A stretch of DNA of 64,000 bases, from contig CAZWHQ010000001.1 in the NCBI GenBank assembly GCA_964633715.1, positions 71,108 to 135,107 on the forward strand, in the 5' to 3' direction. The notes below the pieces were generated by a model that was given only the letters and a program-made list of their open reading frames with translations, was not told where the DNA came from and did not search any database. The position numbers and the translations under genes are program-made. Below are positions 60,479 through 64,000 of this stretch, piece by piece (the stretch's first letter is position 1; each line of letters starts with the position of its first letter). This stretch comes from JAUWVG01 sp964633715 (GTDB lineage: Bacteria > Acidobacteriota > Aminicenantia > Aminicenantales > Aminicenantaceae).

Positions 60479-60733
60479 ATGAAAAAAAAACTCATCCGAA
60501 TGGAAGATCAAAAGATGATCGGGGGAGTTTGTGCGGGCCTTGCCGATTATTTAGACATTGATATCTCGCTCGTCAGAATTCTATTCGTTGCTGTAGGCAT
60601 CATCTCTGCATTTCTTCCCATGATCTTGTTCTACATTATTGCCTGGATTGTGATACCTGCCGGTGTTAAAGTGATAGTGAAAGAAGAGACAGACATGAAG
60701 ACAGAGAAGGCGGCTAAGGAATCCCCTGGTTAA
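60479..60733 (+). CDS. PspC-domain small membrane protein
   Basis: 84 residues. KKLIRMEDQKMIGGVCAGLA, then DYLDIDISLVRILFVAVGI and the helix FLPMILFYIIAWIVIP, is the PspC pattern: a short amphipathic start, then two hydrophobic stretches. PspC in enterobacteria senses membrane stress with PspA, which is not present here; stand-alone PspC-domain proteins have uncertain roles. A GGGAGGC site precedes the ATG. Confidence 0.85.
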   Translation: MKKKLIRMEDQKMIGGVCAGLADYLDIDISLVRILFVAVGIISAFLPMILFYIIAWIVIPAGVKVIVKEETDMKTEKAAKESPG

Positions 60734-60796
60734 TCAGAACTCAAATATTTTCTATTTCCTCTATCTCAATATCGTTTCGTAAGAACTGATCCTTAT

Positions 60797-60825
60797 TTGA
60801 CTTATCCCTTGTTATCCGCTATTTT
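60797..60825 (+). promoter_or_regulatory. Promoter of the dNK-pan operon
   Basis: TTGACT (60797-60802), 17 bases, TATTTT (60820-60825). Predicted start near 60832 leaves about 9 bases before the ATG at 60841. Confidence 0.5.
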
Positions 60826-60840
60826 TTAGACTGACTAGTG

Positions 60841-61509
60841 ATGAAAGAAAAAATTCCATTTAAACACATTGCTATCGAAGGTGTGCTCAGGTCTGGAAAA
60901 ACCAAGATGGCCAAGATATTTGCTGAAAAATTAGGTGGACAGGCTATTTTTGACAAAGGTGATAATCCCTATATCAAAGATTTCTATGAGGAAAAAGAGG
61001 GAGGGGCCTTCCAAGCTCAATTGGTTTTTTTAGTCAATCGATACCACCAGCAGGCGGAATTGCTCCAACAGGACTTATTCGCTGAAAAGGTCATATGCGA
61101 TTACCTGTTTGAAAAAGACAAGATTTATGCCTATCAAACTCTCACCAATGATGAGCTCCTTGTATATGAGAAAATTTACGGAATATTCAGTGAAAGAATT
61201 GCAAAACCCGACCTGGTTGTGTATCTGCAAATGTCTTTGTCCAGTATATTAAAAAGGATTGACAAATTTGGTTCTCCAATGGAACAAAATATTTCTGAGA
61301 AATATTTAGAGGATATTGTTAGTGCTTTTGACTATTTTTTCTTCAATTATCACTCGACTCCTTTATTTGTGATCAAGGCCGATGATCTTGATCTCAACAG
61401 GGATGAAGAGATTTTGGATCTCTTAGATAAAATCGGAAACATGAAAACCAGCCCAATGTATTACGTCCCCCTAGGGCATGTGCAGCCTCATTCAAAAAAG
61501 GAGAACTAG
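60841..61509 (+). CDS. Deoxynucleoside kinase-family protein
   Basis: About 222 residues of the dNK/thymidylate-kinase-like P-loop fold. The P-loop reads IEGVLRSGKTKMA. The following Asp-containing motif in the salvage kinases is CDYLFEKDKIYAYQTL, and a lid-like region lies near 130 (LQMSLSSILKRIDKFG). It probably phosphorylates deoxynucleosides for salvage. It leads an operon with panB, panC, panD and an aspartase-like gene. Similar kinases lie next to folK and pan genes in other bacteria (from memory). A GTG lies one codon upstream as an alternative start. Confidence 0.75.
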   Translation: MKEKIPFKHIAIEGVLRSGKTKMAKIFAEKLGGQAIFDKGDNPYIKDFYEEKEGGAFQAQLVFLVNRYHQQAELLQQDLFAEKVICDYLFEKDKIYAYQTLTNDELLVYEKIYGIFSERIAKPDLVVYLQMSLSSILKRIDKFGSPMEQNISEKYLEDIVSAFDYFFFNYHSTPLFVIKADDLDLNRDEEILDLLDKIGNMKTSPMYYVPLGHVQPHSKKEN

Positions 61510-61600
61510 AAGACAAGTCATTTATTCCCATAAAATGTCTTGATAACTAGACTTTACCTCAATCTTGATGAACAGGCGAGATGGGGAGAAAGGAATTATC

Positions 61601-62479
61601 ATGTCAGAAAAAACAATCCAAAAAATCACAATTCCCATTCTCTACAAGAAGAAAAAGGATGGAGAGAAGATTTCCGCGCTAACAGCCTATGATTACCCCA
61701 TAGCAAAAATTGTCGACCAGTCCGGTGTCGATCTCATACTGGTTGGAGATTCTTTAGGGATGGTCGTCCTCGGATACGAAAATACCATTCCTGTCACCAT
61801 GGAAGAGATGATTCATCACACGAAAGCTGTTTGTCGTGCTGTCGATAGGGCTTTTATAGTTGGAGATATGCCCTACTTCTCTTTTCATCTTACTAAAGAA
61901 GAGACCATGACCAATGCATCCCGATTTCTCAAAGAGGCTGGTGCTCATGCTGTAAAGATTGAAGGGGCATCAGAGAAAAGGCTGGAATTGATCAAGGATA
62001 TGGTCGAAGCGGAGATTCCTGTCATGGGGCATGTGGGACTGACACCCCAATCCATTCATCATCTTGGGAGATTCAAGGTTGAGGGAAAAAACGAAAGAGA
62101 TGCACAAGGCATCCTTGAAGATGCCCTCAACCTACAGGAGGCAGGTGTATTTGCTGTCATCTTAGAATGTATTCCCATGGAACTGGCTCGGATTATCACT
62201 AAGAAATTGGATGTCCCTACTATAGGAATTGGAGCGGGACCTTACTGTGACGGTCAAATTCTTGTCTTTCATGATCTTGTGGGATTTCTAAATGGCTATC
62301 TCCCTAAGTTTGTGAAGAGGTATATCCACCTTCATGATATTCTAAGTCAGGCTGTGAGTGATTACTGTATGGATGTCCAGAAAGGTGATTTCCCGGATGA
62401 CAGTCACTCCTATCACTTCAAGTCAAAGGCTGTACTTCAAAACCTGGATTTTCATGGGTCGAGCGATGAAGATAGTTGA
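61601..62479 (+). CDS. panB: 3-Methyl-2-oxobutanoate hydroxymethyltransferase
   Basis: About 292 residues. Makes ketopantoate from alpha-ketoisovalerate and methylene-tetrahydrofolate, the first committed pantothenate step. Conserved elements are ALTAYDYPIAKIVD, LVGDSLGMVVLGY (Mg ligands), MPYFSF, GHVGLTPQSIH and IGIGAGPYCDGQILVFHD. The start at 61601 matches the family N-terminus and has a GGAAT site; the longer frame from 61565 is not needed. The 3' end overlaps panC by 14 bases. Confidence 0.95.
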   Translation: MSEKTIQKITIPILYKKKKDGEKISALTAYDYPIAKIVDQSGVDLILVGDSLGMVVLGYENTIPVTMEEMIHHTKAVCRAVDRAFIVGDMPYFSFHLTKEETMTNASRFLKEAGAHAVKIEGASEKRLELIKDMVEAEIPVMGHVGLTPQSIHHLGRFKVEGKNERDAQGILEDALNLQEAGVFAVILECIPMELARIITKKLDVPTIGIGAGPYCDGQILVFHDLVGFLNGYLPKFVKRYIHLHDILSQAVSDYCMDVQKGDFPDDSHSYHFKSKAVLQNLDFHGSSDEDS

Positions 62480-63341
62480 AAAAATACAAAAGATGAAGAC
62501 CTTTTCGGCCAAGATTAAGGCAGAGGGACAATCGATTGGGCTGGTGCCTACGATGGGTTTTCTCCATGAGGGACATTTGTCCTTAGTTCGAGAATCCCTA
62601 AAAACATCCGATGTCACAGTTGTGAGTATTTTTGTCAATCCCACTCAGTTTGAACCAGGAGAGGATTTTTTCGACTATCCTCGTGATCTTGTTAAAGACT
62701 CTTTACTTTTAGAAGGGGAAGGAGTCAACTATATTTTTGCCCCTCCTGTCAAGGAGATGTACCCGGAAGGGTATAAGACATATGTCGAAACTCTTGAGCT
62801 TCAGGATGGAATGTGTGGAGTATCCCGGTCTGGACACTTCAGAGGAGTCTGTACGATTGTGCTGAAACTTTTCAATATTGTCCAGCCGGATAAAGCCTTT
62901 TTTGGGCAAAAGGATGCCCAACAGGCCGTTATCTTAAAAAGAATGGTCAAAGATCTCAATTTGGACATTGAAATGAATATTCTCCCGATAGTGCGAAGTG
63001 TAGATGGCCTAGCACTCAGCTCCAGAAATTCTTACCTCGACAGGGAATCAAGAACAGCTGCTCTTGTCCTATCTGAAAGCCTAAAATTGGCCGAACAAGA
63101 GATCGACAAGGGCGAAAGAGAGCCGAGTGCTGTAATACAAAAAATGAAAGAGAAAATTCTTTCCAAATCTCAGGCAGAGATCGATTATATAGAAATAGTG
63201 GATAGAGAAAGTCTGGTTCCAAAGGAAAAGCTGACCGGGCAATTTCTGATTGCTTTAGCTGTCTATTTTGGAAAGGTCAGGTTGATTGATAATGCAATAA
63301 TTAACGTAAAGGAGTCGTTGAGTGAAAAGAATAATGCTTAA
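62466..63341 (+). CDS. panC: Pantothenate synthetase
   Basis: About 291 residues. Joins pantoate and beta-alanine with ATP. The class I nucleotidyl-transferase signature VPTMGFLHEGHLSLV, the SIFVNPTQF segment, the FFGQKDAQQ stretch and the KMSKS-like SSRNSYL are intact. The ATG at 62466 lies inside the end of panB and gives the normal length; longer frames upstream are rejected. The stop is overlapped by the panD GTG. Confidence 0.95.
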   Translation: MKIVEKIQKMKTFSAKIKAEGQSIGLVPTMGFLHEGHLSLVRESLKTSDVTVVSIFVNPTQFEPGEDFFDYPRDLVKDSLLLEGEGVNYIFAPPVKEMYPEGYKTYVETLELQDGMCGVSRSGHFRGVCTIVLKLFNIVQPDKAFFGQKDAQQAVILKRMVKDLNLDIEMNILPIVRSVDGLALSSRNSYLDRESRTAALVLSESLKLAEQEIDKGEREPSAVIQKMKEKILSKSQAEIDYIEIVDRESLVPKEKLTGQFLIALAVYFGKVRLIDNAIINVKESLSEKNNA

Positions 63342-63681
63342 AGCAAAGATTCATAATGCGGTTGTGACAGAGGCCAATATAGATTATGAAGGGAGTCTCA
63401 CTCTAGATGAAGATCTTTTGGATGAAGCGGGATTGATGCCCTATGAACAGGTCCATATCTATAACATCACCAATGGAGAAAGATTTGTGACATACTTGAT
63501 AAAAGGGGAGAGAGGTTCCAGAACAGTTGGAATTAATGGTGCGGCTGTCCACAGGGCAAATGTCGGAGACCGTGTGATATTGGCTGTTTTTGGATTGATG
63601 GACGATGAGGAGACCGATTTTTTTATACCCAAAATTCTTCTTATGGACGAGAATAATAAAATAAAAAAGATCAAGATATGA
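63322..63681 (+). CDS. panD: Aspartate 1-decarboxylase
   Basis: 119 residues, normal for PanD. Makes beta-alanine from aspartate using a pyruvoyl group formed by self-cleavage at the Gly-Ser bond. That bond is visible in YEGSLTLDEDLLDEAGL (about residues 23-39). KIHNAVVTEANI at the N-terminus and GINGAAVHRANVGDRVIL near the middle are conserved. GTG start with AAGGAG, overlapping the end of panC. The stop overlaps the next ATG. Confidence 0.95.
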   Translation: MKRIMLKAKIHNAVVTEANIDYEGSLTLDEDLLDEAGLMPYEQVHIYNITNGERFVTYLIKGERGSRTVGINGAAVHRANVGDRVILAVFGLMDDEETDFFIPKILLMDENNKIKKIKI

Positions 63682-64000
63682 AAAAGCAGAGAATTGAGAA
63701 AGACTTTCTTGGGGAACTGAAAGTCCCTTCAGATGTTTACTATGGTGTTCACACTCAACGTTCATCCTTAAATTTCCCCATCAGTGGCTTGAAGCTTCAT
63801 TCAACACAAATTGAGGGGATGGTTTATGTTAAGAGAGCCTGCGCCAAGGCAAATGCTGATTTGGGGCTTTTGAACACAACCATTTCCAATGCCATCATCC
63901 AAGCATGTGATGAGATTTTAGCGGGAAAATTCAGAGAAGAGTTTATTGTCGATGTCTTTCAGATGGGAGCCGGGACTTCTTTCCACATGAACTGCAATGA
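63678..64000 (+). CDS. Aspartate ammonia-lyase / class II fumarase family, 3' truncated by window edge
   Basis: The first 107 residues of an aspartase/fumarase-superfamily enzyme; the frame is open at the window end. The ATG overlaps the panD stop (ATGA). VPSDVYYGVHTQRSS matches the family N-terminal motif, and QMGAGTSFHMNCNE is the second region, closer to the aspartase form (AGAGTSTNMN) than the fumarase form (TGSGTQSNMN). In this operon an aspartase would supply aspartate from fumarate and ammonia for PanD; that is inference. Confidence 0.8.
   Translation, partial: MKKQRIEKDFLGELKVPSDVYYGVHTQRSSLNFPISGLKLHSTQIEGMVYVKRACAKANADLGLLNTTISNAIIQACDEILAGKFREEFIVDVFQMGAGTSFHMNCN

Noticed and set aside
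1..64000. CRISPR arrays, integrases, phage or IS genes
   Set aside because: No regularly spaced direct repeats and no transposase, integrase or phage structural motifs were found. The two folded elements are the only repeats seen.

Overview
This 64-kb window looks like a chromosomal stretch of an uncultured or anaerobic Gram-negative bacterium. The evidence is a succinate dehydrogenase/fumarate reductase pair, many lipoprotein signal peptides, an Omp85-type barrel protein, a Tat-exported sulfatase and Shine-Dalgarno-led genes. Base composition is moderate. The mixture (two SSS symporters, GH172/DUF2961 hydrolase, sulfatase plus heparan-type acetyltransferase, DUF4412-like proteins, a Cys-less PurF) recalls Candidatus Aminicenantes / deep Acidobacteriota. 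That placement is inference from gene content only. There is no phage, CRISPR array or insertion sequence.

Layout. 1-4.5 kb: end of a Na+ symporter, a glycerophosphodiesterase lipoprotein, gamma-glutamyltransferase and a small secreted protein. 4.7-9.6 kb: a degenerate HMG-CoA-reductase-like protein, a class-C serine hydrolase lipoprotein, a Crp/Fnr regulator, a possible structured RNA, a palindromic Fnr/HcpR-type operator, a ferredoxin and a membrane protein. 9.6-15.6 kb: surface-polysaccharide genes (polytopic membrane protein, GT2, nucleotidyltransferase, epimerase) and a MocA/XdhC pair for molybdenum hydroxylases. 15.8-25 kb: UshA-like nucleotidase, GHMP kinase, two DUF4412-like paralogs (one split by an in-frame TGA), nagA, and the facing operon glmM-like pseudoenzyme - glmM - nagB. 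25-32 kb: GH172 lipoprotein, SSS symporter with a tiny coupled membrane protein, sulfatase and heparan-type acetyltransferase. 32-41 kb: DhaL-DegV fusion, a protease-propeller-barrel fusion, M28 peptidase and sdhBA without an anchor gene. 41-54 kb: phosphoglucose isomerase, TSUP exporter, M48 peptidase, purF, DUF4097 and DUF3014 proteins, radical SAM protein, DUF368 transporter, surE, cupin, tRNA-Pro, MerR regulator and rarA. 54-64 kb: PQQ-propeller lipoprotein, HD protein, ThiS-like carrier, two aldehyde dehydrogenases, PspC, and the operon deoxynucleoside kinase-panB-panC-panD-aspA(partial).

Metabolic reading: the cell imports and dismantles amino-sugar/sulfated glycans and peptides (sulfatase, HGSNAT-like, GH172, NagA/NagB, GGT, M28, MA-clan protease). 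It oxidises proline/lysine-type semialdehydes and makes pantothenate through beta-alanine.

Most unusual signals: (1) a dispersed, non-coding, strongly folded element present twice (29272-29404 and 44089-44322) with a near-identical core and compensatory stem changes; (2) a tandem GlmM pair in which one copy has lost the phosphoserine and two metal-binding Asp; (3) an HMG-CoA-reductase-like protein that appears to lack most catalytic residues; (4) a PurF without its glutaminase Cys but with likely Fe-S cysteines and PRPP site; (5) two multi-domain fusions (DhaL-DegV; metalloprotease-propeller-Omp85 barrel).
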